Positions 1 to 8,105 of a stretch of DNA of 33,662 bases are shown here, piece by piece. Numbering within the stretch: the first letter of the stretch is position 1; every line of letters starts with the position of its first letter. The stretch spans positions 1-33,662 of the forward strand of contig CAZPHS010000020.1 of assembly GCA_964586785.1 (NCBI GenBank), written 5' to 3'. The stretch comes from SZUA-584 sp041656035 (GTDB lineage Bacteria > Bacillota > Clostridia > Christensenellales > SZUA-584). Below the pieces are notes generated by a model. The model saw only the letters and a list, made by a program, of their open reading frames with translations. It had not been told where the DNA came from and searched no databases. A program made the translations under genes and the position numbers.

Positions 1-182
1 GATAGCTTTAAGAACTTCCTATCTCAAATTATGCACTTGTTTTTTCGCACGGAGGGTTATAGATTGGGCTTATGTAATCTACAACATGCCACCATCTGGT
101 CAACATCAATTAATAACCGTTCAAGCTCAAAGATATCTTTGCCGTCTATTTCATCAAATAATTTAATGTATATCTTTTATAT

Positions 183-878
183 CTATCTTCGCCGTGACAG
201 CGAAAGAAACCGAACCAAATTAAGCAGCGCTACAAGCGTGGCCGCAACATAAGTTAAAGCCGCGGCGGAAAGCATTTTCTTTGCGCCGTAGCGTTCCTCG
301 TCCGTAAGTATACGCTGCGCGTCAATAGCGGCGAGAGCGCGCCTTGACGCGTTGAATTCGACGGGTAACGTTATAAGCTGAAATATAAAAACCCCAAGAA
401 AGATATATACGGCGAGAGTTAACGTGCCCGCGAAACCCATCAGCATTCCTATAATAAGCACAGGCCATAAAAGCGAGGAAGCGATGCTGACAACAGGCGC
501 TATAAGGCTGCGTACCGACAGCGGAAAATAGCCGGCGCCGTGCTGCAGCGCGTGACCCGATTCGTGCGCCGCCACGGTCACTGCGGCAATTGACCTGCCC
601 GAATAATTAGCCTGCGAAAGATTTACTGTTTTCTTTCTCGGGTTATAATTGTCGGACAGCATTCCGGAAGCCGCCTCAATCCGCACATCAAAAATACCGT
701 TTGCCGCGAGTATGCGTTCCGCGGCCTCGCGCCCTGTTATGCCGCTTGAAACCGTTATATCAGTATATGTCCTGTACGCGCGGGTAACCTTGGATTGCGC
801 CCATATAGCCGCTATTATTCCGGGAATAATAAGCAGTATAGTCCAATCAAAATATAGAAATGAGAAATAATCAAGCAT
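183..878 (-). CDS. YugP-type membrane zinc metallopeptidase
   Basis: A 231-residue membrane protein of the YugP/neutral zinc metallopeptidase 2 family. What is seen: an N-terminal membrane segment (about residues 12-28), a zinc-binding HESGH motif at residues 105-109 (the HExxH form), and further hydrophobic segments around 125-170 and near 205-225. Family members are about 220-230 residues, so the gene looks complete. The substrate of this family is not established. The start is ATG at 878 with an ideal AGGAGG eight bases upstream; this site overlaps the stop codon of the preceding Gx transporter gene, so it is the last gene of the operon that begins with apbE. No clear terminator is seen after its TAG stop. 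Confidence 0.93.
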   Translation of the reverse strand: MLDYFSFLYFDWTILLIIPGIIAAIWAQSKVTRAYRTYTDITVSSGITGREAAERILAANGIFDVRIEAASGMLSDNYNPRKKTVNLSQANYSGRSIAAVTVAAHESGHALQHGAGYFPLSVRSLIAPVVSIASSLLWPVLIIGMLMGFAGTLTLAVYIFLGVFIFQLITLPVEFNASRRALAAIDAQRILTDEERYGAKKMLSAAALTYVAATLVALLNLVRFLSLSRRR

Positions 879-880
879 TA

Positions 881-1423
881 TTAAACCTCCTTAAACATGC
901 TTATTTTGCACCGCACATTCAACGCGGCGGCAATACGCGGCATAGTAACCCTTGCCGCTATTCCGGTGACGGCGCCCGATACGGCGCCCGCTATAAGCAG
1001 CACAAAGCCGTAGAAGAACAATCCCGTCTCGCCGGTGATAAGAACCGCCACGCATACCTGCGCAATATTGTGAACGCACGCGCCTATCATTGACACGCCC
1101 GCGATGGAAAGCGATTTTAACCGGCGTAGCGCGATATACATAGCCAGTGTGCTAAGCAACGCGCCGGGGGCCGAATATACAAACATCCCTAAACCGCCGA
1201 AGAATAAAGAAGCAAGCAGCGTGCGCAGAAAGCTTATTGTAAGCGCGGACGAAAGCGAAAAGCAGCAAAGCAAAAAGAGAGACACTATATTTGCAATACC
1301 AAGCTTTACGCCCGGCACCGGCACCGGAAAAAGCGCTCCAATCATGCTCTCTGCAACCGCCAAAGCGGCGGACAGCGCAAGCAGCGCCCCAAAAACCGCC
1401 GCGCGTTTCGCGCTATTCCGCAA
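881..1423 (-). CDS. Gx transporter family membrane protein (HepS component I-like)
   Basis: A 180-residue, strongly hydrophobic protein of the Gx transporter family, often annotated as heptaprenyl diphosphate synthase component I. It shows the family's N-terminal helix followed by the VPGVKLGIANIVSLF stretch, glycine-rich later helices and about five or six membrane segments. I choose the TTG start at 1423 because GAGGTG lies six to seven bases upstream and because the longer reading frame back to 1618 runs antiphase through the NusG domain II gene and encodes no recognisable sequence. It overlaps the end of that gene by 11 bases, so the two are translationally coupled. In other Firmicutes this family occurs beside NusG domain II proteins and ApbE in redox gene clusters, which is the arrangement here. 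What it transports is unknown. Confidence 0.85.
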   Translation of the reverse strand: MRNSAKRAAVFGALLALSAALAVAESMIGALFPVPVPGVKLGIANIVSLFLLCCFSLSSALTISFLRTLLASLFFGGLGMFVYSAPGALLSTLAMYIALRRLKSLSIAGVSMIGACVHNIAQVCVAVLITGETGLFFYGFVLLIAGAVSGAVTGIAARVTMPRIAAALNVRCKISMFKEV

Positions 1424-1766
1424 CGGCGTCCACCTCGCTTTGCCCAAGCACCGTAACCGATATTCTGTTCGGCAAACAGGCCATGCTGCTGCCCGGGCGT
1501 TTAAAGAAGCCCGCGTGTACACACTCCTGCCCCGGACAGTTTGATTCTTTAAAACGGATTGCGCCGCCGCGCACTTCAAACAGCACGCCGTCCACCGAAA
1601 AAGTTTGATCGGTATCAAGATTAACCCTGCGCACTATATTACCGTCTTTGCGAATAAGCGCAGTTTTAGCGTCGCCGCCGCCCAAAAACAATATCATGCC
1701 TATAACAGCCGCCGCTATTATGCACAAAAACAGTATAATATCAGCTTTTAATAGTATATGTTTCAT
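1413..1766 (-). CDS. NusG domain II-containing membrane-anchored protein
   Basis: A 117-residue protein with one N-terminal membrane helix (residues 9-28) and an external NusG domain II-like beta domain. The cysteine pattern CPGQECVHAG and then ACLPN (about residues 78-98) is typical of the family. This is not the transcription factor NusG, as there is no NGN domain. The start ATG at 1766 lies inside the end of apbE (26-base overlap), with a weak GAGATAA site upstream, so translation is probably coupled to apbE. Such proteins recur with Gx transporters and ApbE flavin transferases, suggesting a role in membrane flavin or quinone redox chemistry, but no biochemical function can be read from the sequence. 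Confidence 0.85.
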   Translation of the reverse strand: MKHILLKADIILFLCIIAAAVIGMILFLGGGDAKTALIRKDGNIVRRVNLDTDQTFSVDGVLFEVRGGAIRFKESNCPGQECVHAGFFKRPGSSMACLPNRISVTVLGQSEVDAVAE

Positions 1767-2730
1767 TGGTTATCTCAATACTTTCCTTAAGCCCGTCCGT
1801 AATGTAAACCTCTTTTTGGTCGGTAAAGAAAACTGCTTCAACGGCGTCAAGCCGGTTGGCGAGCGTAAGCCCGTCATCAAGCCCCATTACAAAAAAAGCG
1901 GTGGAAAGCGCGTCCGCCATAGTGCTGTTCTTGCAGATTACAGTTACGGCAAGAAGACCGTTTTGCGCCGGATAACCGGTATACGGGTCAAAAATATGGT
2001 GATACGTTTGCCCGCCGCTTTCAAAAAAGCGTTCGTAGCCGCCCGAAGTAACCACCGATTTGTCGCTGACTGCAACCGCCGCGGCGTGCTCGCCGGGCTG
2101 TCCTTTCGGGTCGCGAATTCCTATCCGCCAGTCTTTACCGTCTTTGCGGGCGCCAAAAGCGTAAATGTTTCCGCCCAGATTAAGCAACGCGCTTTTTATG
2201 CCATGCTTTTTATATATTTCTGCCGCAATATCGGCGGCGTAACCTTTGGCTATTCCGCCAAGGTCGAGAATCATGCCTTTTTTGGCGAGCGACACCGTAT
2301 TGCCGTCTATTCTTACATTATTATAGTCCACCAGTTCCAAAGCTTTTTGCACATCCGTCCGCGAAGGCACTTTAGGGTTGCCGGTAATGTCCCAAAGCAC
2401 GCTTACGGGGCCTATAGTCGGGTCAAACGCTCCGCCTGTAAGCGCCGCCATATCAAGAGAGGCGCCTATAAGCGCCGCCGCCTCATCGGTTAACTCCGCC
2501 GGATTAGGCGCGGCCGAGCTAATTTTGCCTGTTAAGGCGCCGTTTATTGCGTATTCGCCGGTTATGCGCAAAAGCATGGCGTCAACCTCGGCTATTGCCG
2601 CGCCGCAATCCCCGCCGTATACCTGCTGCGAACAAACAGTGCCCAAAGCGTATGTTGCGCTTGTTCCGGCGGGCGCGCACGCCGCAAGCGCCAAAATAAC
2701 AAGCCCCAAAGCCAACATTATTTTTTTCAT
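1741..2730 (-). CDS. apbE: FAD:protein FMN transferase (ApbE) lipoprotein
   Basis: A 329-residue exported flavin transferase. The family uses FAD to attach FMN covalently to threonine in partner proteins such as Rnf/Nqr subunits or FMN-binding lipoproteins. Seen: a lipoprotein signal peptide with lipobox LALAAC (Cys18), then ApbE motifs TGGAFDPTIGP, LGGIAKGYAAD, NLGGNIYAFG, HIFDPYTGYP and the metal-binding region DALSTAFFVMG near the C-terminus. Length is normal. The ATG at 2730 is preferred over the TTG at 2784 because it places the signal peptide correctly. There is no ribosome binding site, and a promoter sits only six bases upstream, so the message may be leaderless. It is the first gene of the operon running down to 183. 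No obvious FMN-acceptor protein is encoded in this window. Confidence 0.93.
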   Translation of the reverse strand: MKKIMLALGLVILALAACAPAGTSATYALGTVCSQQVYGGDCGAAIAEVDAMLLRITGEYAINGALTGKISSAAPNPAELTDEAAALIGASLDMAALTGGAFDPTIGPVSVLWDITGNPKVPSRTDVQKALELVDYNNVRIDGNTVSLAKKGMILDLGGIAKGYAADIAAEIYKKHGIKSALLNLGGNIYAFGARKDGKDWRIGIRDPKGQPGEHAAAVAVSDKSVVTSGGYERFFESGGQTYHHIFDPYTGYPAQNGLLAVTVICKNSTMADALSTAFFVMGLDDGLTLANRLDAVEAVFFTDQKEVYITDGLKESIEITNETYTIKS

Positions 2731-2736
2731 ACATTT

Positions 2737-2765
2737 ATTATAGTCCGTCGCCAAGCGCCGCGCAA
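2737..2765 (-). promoter_or_regulatory. Promoter of the apbE operon, possibly leaderless
   Basis: Read on the minus strand: a -35-like TTGCGC, a 17-base spacer and a perfect TATAAT, which ends six bases before the ATG at 2730. A transcript starting at the usual distance would begin at or next to the start codon, which fits the absence of a Shine-Dalgarno sequence. The -35 is a weak match. Confidence 0.6.
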
Positions 2766-2828
2766 CCCGCCGGATTGCGTACAAAAAGTATATATTTTAA
2801 TTTACTGTGAACAACACAAATGCGCGCA

Positions 2829-2857
2829 TTGACAAACGGCATAGACTGCGATATTCT
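2829..2857 (+). promoter_or_regulatory. Promoter of the TetR/ABC exporter operon
   Basis: A consensus TTGACA at 2829-2834, a 17-base spacer and TATTCT at 2852-2857, about 50 bases before the GTG start of the TetR gene. The leader (about 2862-2895) contains an imperfectly symmetric stretch, GTTAGTGAACGCTTGCAC, that could be the repressor's own operator, though the symmetry is poor. Confidence 0.7.
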
Positions 2858-2909
2858 TACAAAATGTTAGTGAACGCTTGCACATATTATTTCGGCGGAG
2901 GTGCTTTAG

Positions 2910-3497
2910 GTGGAAACTCGTGAGAAAATTATGGCCGCGGCACGCTCGCTTTTTGAACAAAAAGGTTTCGCGGCCGCTACCACTAAGCAGATCTCAAAAT
3001 CCGCGGGAGTCAGCGAGATTACTTTGTTCCGTCATTTTAACACAAAGCGCGAACTGTTTGAACAGACGGTAAAAAGCTGCCTGCATACTTATGATATAGA
3101 GCTGTACCTGAAAAGCGGCGTTACTTATGATTTAAGAACGGATTTGTCGCATATAGCCCATAGCATGATAAATACTTTTCGAAGGAATATGCCTTTCATA
3201 AGAATGGTTATGCGGGATAAGATACGCGAATCGCAGCCGGAGATGGCGCTGCGCCAAAAAGAACACAACTTGCACAGCCTTCTGCTCGCGTACTTTTCCG
3301 CCATGCACAGCGCGGGGCGTATCGCCGCGGAGCCTAAGATGGCGCTCGTGTTTGTTATTACCAATATAACGGGGTATTTCAGCAAGCAGCTTTTTTTAAA
3401 CGATAACGATGAAACAGACGATAAATATTTTGCATGGATGATTGAACAGATAATTTTAATTCTAAGCGGCAATCACGGGAAGGAAAAACAATGTTAA
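2910..3497 (+). CDS. TetR/AcrR family transcriptional regulator
   Basis: A 195-residue regulator with a typical N-terminal TetR helix-turn-helix (about residues 5-50, including TTKQISKSAGVSEITLFRHF) and a helical ligand-binding C-terminal half typical of drug-responsive members. The start is GTG at 2910 with GGAGGT at 2896-2901, eight bases upstream. The gene overlaps the first ABC exporter gene by 7 bases, so it is co-transcribed and very likely autoregulates this operon, being relieved by a substrate of the exporter. Ligand and operator cannot be identified from sequence. Confidence 0.93.
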   Translation: METREKIMAAARSLFEQKGFAAATTKQISKSAGVSEITLFRHFNTKRELFEQTVKSCLHTYDIELYLKSGVTYDLRTDLSHIAHSMINTFRRNMPFIRMVMRDKIRESQPEMALRQKEHNLHSLLLAYFSAMHSAGRIAAEPKMALVFVITNITGYFSKQLFLNDNDETDDKYFAWMIEQIILILSGNHGKEKQC

Positions 3498-5203
3498 AGC
3501 TGTTGCGTTACTTAAAACCCTATAAATGGCAGACGCTGCTTGTTTTTCTTATGACGGCGATGCAGTCGCTAAGCCAGCTGTATCTGCCTACATTGATGTC
3601 CGATATAGTAAACAAAGGCGTAGTCGGCCGGAGCGTACCGCTCATTATGCAAACCGGTCTTGTTATGCTCGGCTTTTCGCTTATAGTTGGCTTATGTACC
3701 GTTTTGGTGCGGTTGTTTGCCATAAAATCGGCAACGGGGTTTGCGCGCGACATACGGCGCGACGTATTTAAATCGGTGGAGTCTTATTCGTTGAGCGAAT
3801 TTGACAACATATCGACCGCGTCGCTTATAACACGCTCTACCAATGATATCACACAAGTTCAAAACGCCATGACGATGGTGCTTACCATGCTCGTTTCGGC
3901 GCCTATAATGTGCGCCGGGGGCGTTATAATGGCGCTTGGAAAAAACGCGGGGCTTTCGTGGCTTATAACCGTTTTAATCGTTTTGTTATCGGCGCTTGTG
4001 CTTCTTATAGCTATTAAAGTTGTACCTTTTTTCAAATCACTGCAAAAGAAGATTGACAGAATTAATCTTGTGTTGCGGGAAAGGCTTACCGGAATACGCG
4101 TCATACGGGCTTTTAACAAGACGGAATATGAGCAGAAGCGTTTTAACGAGGCAAACAAGGATTTGACGGACACGTCCATATCGGCTTTCAGATGGATGGG
4201 AGCTTTGATGCCCTCTATTCTTATGTTCTTAAACTTGGCAACGGCGGCGGTAATATGGTTTGGGGGCTTAAGGGTAAACCGGGGCGATATGCAGGTTGGA
4301 GACTTAATGGCGTTTCAGCAATATGTTATGCAGGTTATGTTTGCCGTCATCACGGCAAGCATGATGATTGTTATGCTGCCGCGCGCTTCCGCGTCCGCCG
4401 CGCGTATAGTCGAGGTGCTGCGCCAAAAGCCTACCGTTTTAGACAACACGGATATCGCGCCCGCAGCGTCCGGACACGGCGGCGTGGAATTTGAAAACGT
4501 CGGCTTTTATTATAACGGGGCGCTGGCTCCCGCGCTTTTGGATATAACCTTAAAAGCGAGGCCCGGGCAGATAACCGCAATAATAGGCGGAACGGGCGCG
4601 GGCAAATCAACGCTTGTTAAGCTGATATCCCGTTTTTATGATGTCACCGAAGGCCGGATTTTAATTAACGGCGTGGATGTCAGGGATTATCCGCAGGCGG
4701 ATTTGCGCAAAAAAATAGGATACGTTCCGCAAAAAGCGAGTTTAGTAAGCGGAAGCGTTGCGGACAATCTTCGTTTCGGGCGGGCTGACGCAACCGAAAG
4801 CGAGATGGAAAACGCGCTTGAAACCGCTCAGGCAAGCGATTTTGTATCGGCGCTGCAAGGCGGTGTTTACGCAAATGTATCGCAGGACGGGAGCAATTTC
4901 TCCGGTGGTCAGAAACAGCGGCTTTCGATTGCAAGAGCCCTTGTGCGCCGCCCGCAAATATATATTTTTGACGACAGCTTCTCGGCGCTCGATTATAAAA
5001 CAGACCTTTTACTAAGGCAGGCTCTTCTAAAACAGATAGAACAGGCAGTGGTATTTATTGTGGCGCAGCGCGTAAGCACCATTTTAAACGCGGACAACAT
5101 TATTGTTCTGGACCGGGGGCGTATTATCGGCCAGGGTAAACATCAGTCGCTTATGGAAAGCTGCGCGACATATAGGGAAATTGTTTCGTCACAGCTCGGT
5201 TAA
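3491..5203 (+). CDS. Heterodimeric multidrug ABC exporter, degenerate-site half (BmrC/YheI, TM287-like)
   Basis: A 570-residue half-transporter: six-helix membrane domain (about residues 15-300) followed by a nucleotide-binding domain. Seen: Walker A GGTGAGKST (366-374), Q-loop VPQ near 412, signature FSGGQ (470-474), and a Walker B ending IFDD in which Asp495 replaces the catalytic Glu; the switch His is replaced by Gln526 (VAQR). These two changes are the known hallmark of the non-hydrolysing site of asymmetric exporters such as TM287/288 and BmrCD; the intact signature motif serves the partner's active site. It overlaps the TetR gene by 7 bases and is followed 12 bases later by its partner. 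The exported compound is unknown; drug or lipid export is the family inference. Confidence 0.93.
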   Translation: MLKLLRYLKPYKWQTLLVFLMTAMQSLSQLYLPTLMSDIVNKGVVGRSVPLIMQTGLVMLGFSLIVGLCTVLVRLFAIKSATGFARDIRRDVFKSVESYSLSEFDNISTASLITRSTNDITQVQNAMTMVLTMLVSAPIMCAGGVIMALGKNAGLSWLITVLIVLLSALVLLIAIKVVPFFKSLQKKIDRINLVLRERLTGIRVIRAFNKTEYEQKRFNEANKDLTDTSISAFRWMGALMPSILMFLNLATAAVIWFGGLRVNRGDMQVGDLMAFQQYVMQVMFAVITASMMIVMLPRASASAARIVEVLRQKPTVLDNTDIAPAASGHGGVEFENVGFYYNGALAPALLDITLKARPGQITAIIGGTGAGKSTLVKLISRFYDVTEGRILINGVDVRDYPQADLRKKIGYVPQKASLVSGSVADNLRFGRADATESEMENALETAQASDFVSALQGGVYANVSQDGSNFSGGQKQRLSIARALVRRPQIYIFDDSFSALDYKTDLLLRQALLKQIEQAVVFIVAQRVSTILNADNIIVLDRGRIIGQGKHQSLMESCATYREIVSSQLG

Positions 5204-5215
5204 GGGGGATACGGC

Positions 5216-7240
5216 ATGAGCAGCACGGATAAAACTAAGGCAAAAATACCTATGGGCAGACCGCCGGGACCGGGCGGCCACGGGCCGGGTATGCGCTCCG
5301 CCATAGAAAAACCTAAGGATTTCCGCTCAAGCTTTAAACGGCTGGCATACTATCTGGCACGCCATAAAGTATCGCTTATAATTGTTATAATACTGGCAGC
5401 CGGCAGCACCGTATTTTCCATATTCGGACCTAAAACTCTCGGCACGGCGACGACAGAGCTGTTTGCCCCTTCCGCGGCAAAGGTTCAAGCTTACGCCGGC
5501 TTAGAATCTGCGCTTCCCGCCGATATAGCGGAGCGGCTGAAAAGCGGCGCTGTCGATATGCAGCAGGCGCTGTCGCTGGCAAATGAAAATGCTGACGAGC
5601 GGCAAAAACAAGAGTTGTTTTCCGCGGCGGCGCAGGTTAAAGCCGCTAATGATTTAACAATCGATTTTGCCAAAATAGGCGGCATTATTATAGCTGTGAT
5701 AGTTTTGTACCTTTTCAGCAGCGTTCTGTCTTATATTATGCAGTTTATACTCGCTAAGACATCACAGACGATAGTACACGACATGCGGCGCGATGTGAGC
5801 GATAAGCTTTCAAGGCTGCCTCTTAAATACTTTGACGGCCGAACGCACGGAGAGATTCTATCGCGCGTGACAAACGATATAGACACGATATCAACTTCAA
5901 TTTCGCAGGGTATAAGCGAGATTATTACATCGGTCACAATGATAATAGGCATCGCAATTATGATGTTTTCCATCTCGTGGATTATCACTTTGGTTTGTCT
6001 GCTTATACTGCCGGCAAGCTTTGTTTTAACGCAGATAATAATAAAAAAGTCTCAAAAGCATTTCAAAGGACAGCAGGAGCATCTGGGACATTTAAGCGGT
6101 CATGTGGAGGAGATGTACTCCGCGCACATAATAGTTAAGGCGTACGGAATGGAAAACGATAACATAAACAAATTCGACGAAATAAATCAAAAGCTTTATA
6201 ACGCCGGATGGAAGGCGCAGTTTCTGTCGGGCCTTATTATGCCGCTCATGAACTTTTTAAGCAACGTCTCATATGTGTTCGTATGTGTAATCGGCGGCAT
6301 AATGGTAATCGGCGGACGCATAAACGTCGGCGACGTGCAGGCTTTTATACAGTATTCGCGCAGGTTTACACAGCCTATAACACAGGTGGCGCAGATATCG
6401 GGGGTGCTGCAGTCAACCATAGCCGCGGCTGAACGTGTGTTTGAATTGCTCGATGAGAGAGAGATGGTGTCGGATGTGTCCATCAAAGCGCTGCCGGCCG
6501 CGCGGGGCAGCGTGGAATTTTCCAATGTGAGTTTTGGATATGAGCCCGAGAAAATTGTTATTGACCGGTTTAATCTTAAAGTGAATCCCGGTGATATAAT
6601 AGCGATTGTAGGGCCAACGGGCGCCGGAAAAACAACGCTGGTAAATCTGCTTATGCGGTTTTATGAAATTGACGGCGGCACAATACTTGTTGACGGTGTT
6701 AATGCCGCTAAAATGCCGAGGGAAGCTTTGCGGGAGCGGTTCGGTATCGTGCTGCAGGATACCTGGCTGTTTGAGGGAACGGTATATGAGAATATCGCCT
6801 ACGGCAAACAGGGCGCGAGAGAGGAGCAAATAATAAACGCGGCAAAAATGGCGCACGCAGACCATTTTATACGGACGCTTCCGGGAGGATATAACGCGGT
6901 GTTAAGCGAGGAAGCAACAAACATATCGCAGGGGCAAAGGCAGCTTTTGTCCATAGCGCGAGCTTTGCTGGCAAACCCCTCCGTACTGATACTCGACGAG
7001 GCCACCAGCAGTGTCGATACCCGTACCGAAACGTATATTCAAAACGCTATGGTTGCGCTTATGAAGGGACGCACAAGTTTTGTGATTGCGCACAGGCTTT
7101 CCACCATTCGCAACGCTTCCGCAATATTGGTGATGAACGAAGGAAAAATTGTGGAGCAGGGGACGCATAAGCAGCTTTTAGAACAGAAAGGTTTTTATGC
7201 GCAATTGTATTACAGTCAATTTGAAGGCGGCGCGGCGTAA
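5216..7240 (+). CDS. Heterodimeric multidrug ABC exporter, catalytic half (BmrD/YheH, TM288-like)
   Basis: A 674-residue half-transporter that pairs with the preceding gene. It has a Gly/Pro-rich N-terminus (residues 12-26), a membrane domain with an extra roughly 75-residue extracytoplasmic insertion between the first two helices (about 75-150), and a nucleotide-binding domain with Walker A GPTGAGKTT (466-474), Walker B LILDE (Glu595 intact) and switch His626. Its signature motif is the altered ISQGQ (570-574), which faces the degenerate site of the partner. So one composite site is canonical and the other is not, exactly as expected for a heterodimer. The large extracytoplasmic insert is usual for the YheH/BmrD side. 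The start ATG is preceded by a GGGGGAT-type site. Confidence 0.93.
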   Translation: MSSTDKTKAKIPMGRPPGPGGHGPGMRSAIEKPKDFRSSFKRLAYYLARHKVSLIIVIILAAGSTVFSIFGPKTLGTATTELFAPSAAKVQAYAGLESALPADIAERLKSGAVDMQQALSLANENADERQKQELFSAAAQVKAANDLTIDFAKIGGIIIAVIVLYLFSSVLSYIMQFILAKTSQTIVHDMRRDVSDKLSRLPLKYFDGRTHGEILSRVTNDIDTISTSISQGISEIITSVTMIIGIAIMMFSISWIITLVCLLILPASFVLTQIIIKKSQKHFKGQQEHLGHLSGHVEEMYSAHIIVKAYGMENDNINKFDEINQKLYNAGWKAQFLSGLIMPLMNFLSNVSYVFVCVIGGIMVIGGRINVGDVQAFIQYSRRFTQPITQVAQISGVLQSTIAAAERVFELLDEREMVSDVSIKALPAARGSVEFSNVSFGYEPEKIVIDRFNLKVNPGDIIAIVGPTGAGKTTLVNLLMRFYEIDGGTILVDGVNAAKMPREALRERFGIVLQDTWLFEGTVYENIAYGKQGAREEQIINAAKMAHADHFIRTLPGGYNAVLSEEATNISQGQRQLLSIARALLANPSVLILDEATSSVDTRTETYIQNAMVALMKGRTSFVIAHRLSTIRNASAILVMNEGKIVEQGTHKQLLEQKGFYAQLYYSQFEGGAA

Positions 7241-7352
7241 AATTGTGATAACTATAAATGACAAAGTTTTCGCATTATCTAAGTTAATGTATCAGATCTA
7301 CACAAGATTTATATTTGTAAACAATGTGTTAAAAAGGCGTATTGTTAATATT

Positions 7353-7381
7353 TTGGACGCAACTTTTTAGTATTATATCTT
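7353..7381 (+). promoter_or_regulatory. Possible promoter of the zinc-ribbon / DUF1858 / rubredoxin genes
   Basis: TTGGAC at 7353-7358, a 17-base spacer and TATCTT at 7376-7381 in the otherwise AT-rich 225-base gap after the ABC exporter. Both boxes are imperfect, and the nearby TATTAT offers an alternative -10. I see no clear terminator for the exporter operon in this gap. Confidence 0.35.
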
Positions 7382-7465
7382 ATCGACATAAAGATAAATA
7401 AACGCAAGCGGGTAAGCTTTTCTGATAAGTATATAAAGCAGCGGTCTTGCCGGAAGTGGGTAAAA

Positions 7466-7840
7466 ATGCTAAGAAAGATGTTTATAGGACGTAACGGTCC
7501 CGACCAGCTTTCCCTTGCCCTTGTTATATTCGCTTTGCTGCTTAATTTTGTGCCCTTTTATTATATGTTTATAATTACTTTCTTAATTTTATTCGCGGCG
7601 GTTTTTCGTATGTTCTCGCGCAATATTCCGCAACGTCAAAAAGAGAATCTTACTTTTTTGAATATGGTTAATAAAATTAAATCGTGGTATTATAAAATTA
7701 AAGCGAGGGGGCAGCAGCGTAAATTTTATAAGATTTTCAAATGCCCCGTATGTGGTTTAAAGCTTAGGGTGCCTCGCGGAAAAGGCAAGGTGTCAATTAA
7801 GTGTTCAAAATGCGGCAACAAAATATTAAGAACCACTTAA
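7466..7840 (+). CDS. Small membrane protein with C-terminal zinc ribbon
   Basis: A 124-residue protein of unknown function. Residues about 18-50 form a hydrophobic hairpin, probably two short membrane helices. A basic linker (about 50-90) leads to a zinc ribbon with CPVC and CSKC pairs (CxxC-x18-CxxC) and a basic tail. Proteins of this build are common and uncharacterised in Clostridia. The start ATG has a GGAAGTGGG-type site seven bases upstream. It is followed 31 bases later by the DUF1858 gene in the same direction. Whether the zinc ribbon binds nucleic acid or another protein cannot be told. Confidence 0.8.
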   Translation: MLRKMFIGRNGPDQLSLALVIFALLLNFVPFYYMFIITFLILFAAVFRMFSRNIPQRQKENLTFLNMVNKIKSWYYKIKARGQQRKFYKIFKCPVCGLKLRVPRGKGKVSIKCSKCGNKILRTT

Positions 7841-7871
7841 AAAGTTATTTAGAAATTAGCAAAGAGGTAAC

Positions 7872-8084
7872 ATGATGACAACGATTATTACAAAAGACAT
7901 GACGATTTCGCAATTGCTTGCGCTCGATCCGGGCTGTGCCGAGGTGCTTATGGAAGCGGGAATGCATTGCATAGGCTGCCCCGCGTCGGCGGGTGAAAGC
8001 ATTCTTCAGGCCGCGCAGGCGCACGGCTTTGACGCGGACAAGCTGGTTGAGGATTTAAACGCATATTTCCAAAAAAATAAATAG
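7872..8084 (+). CDS. DUF1858 domain protein (CxxC redox-type)
   Basis: A 70-residue single-domain DUF1858 protein. Family features seen: the opening TKDMTISQLLALDP, followed by MEAGMHCIGCP with a CxxC pair, then an amphipathic C-terminal helix. The same domain is found at the N-terminus of ScdA/RIC-type iron-centre repair proteins and free-standing near redox genes. GAGGT lies about five bases before tandem ATG codons at 7872 and 7875, so either could start it. It is followed 21 bases later by a rubredoxin, so the two are probably co-transcribed and act in cytoplasmic electron transfer or oxygen/NO stress; that role is inferred from context. Confidence 0.88.
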   Translation: MMTTIITKDMTISQLLALDPGCAEVLMEAGMHCIGCPASAGESILQAAQAHGFDADKLVEDLNAYFQKNK

Positions 8085-8105
8085 TTATTTTAAGGAGAAA
8101 CGGCA

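Noticed and set aside
55..170. Short minus-strand frame downstream of the yugP gene reading IKLFDEIDGKDIFELERL and onward
   Set aside because: It looks protein-like but is under 40 codons, has a stop just upstream, no start with a ribosome binding site and no family I recognise; it may be a gene remnant but cannot be supported.
1104..1608. Plus-strand open frames of 105-146 codons
   Set aside because: They are antisense to the Gx and NusG domain II genes and lack ribosome binding sites and recognisable sequence.
881..1618. Long form of the Gx transporter reading frame (245 residues)
   Set aside because: The first 65 codons lie antiphase over the NusG domain II gene, are rich in Cys/Arg and look non-coding; a TTG at 1423 with GAGGTG upstream gives the family-length protein.
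6413..6865. 150-codon minus-strand frame inside the second ABC subunit
   Set aside because: Shadow of the ABC exporter gene in a GC-rich region; no ribosome binding site or domain.
7241..7465. Possible riboswitch or structured leader before the zinc-ribbon protein
   Set aside because: I looked for c-di-GMP, c-di-AMP and related cores and saw only short AT-rich repeats without a recognisable core or terminator switch.
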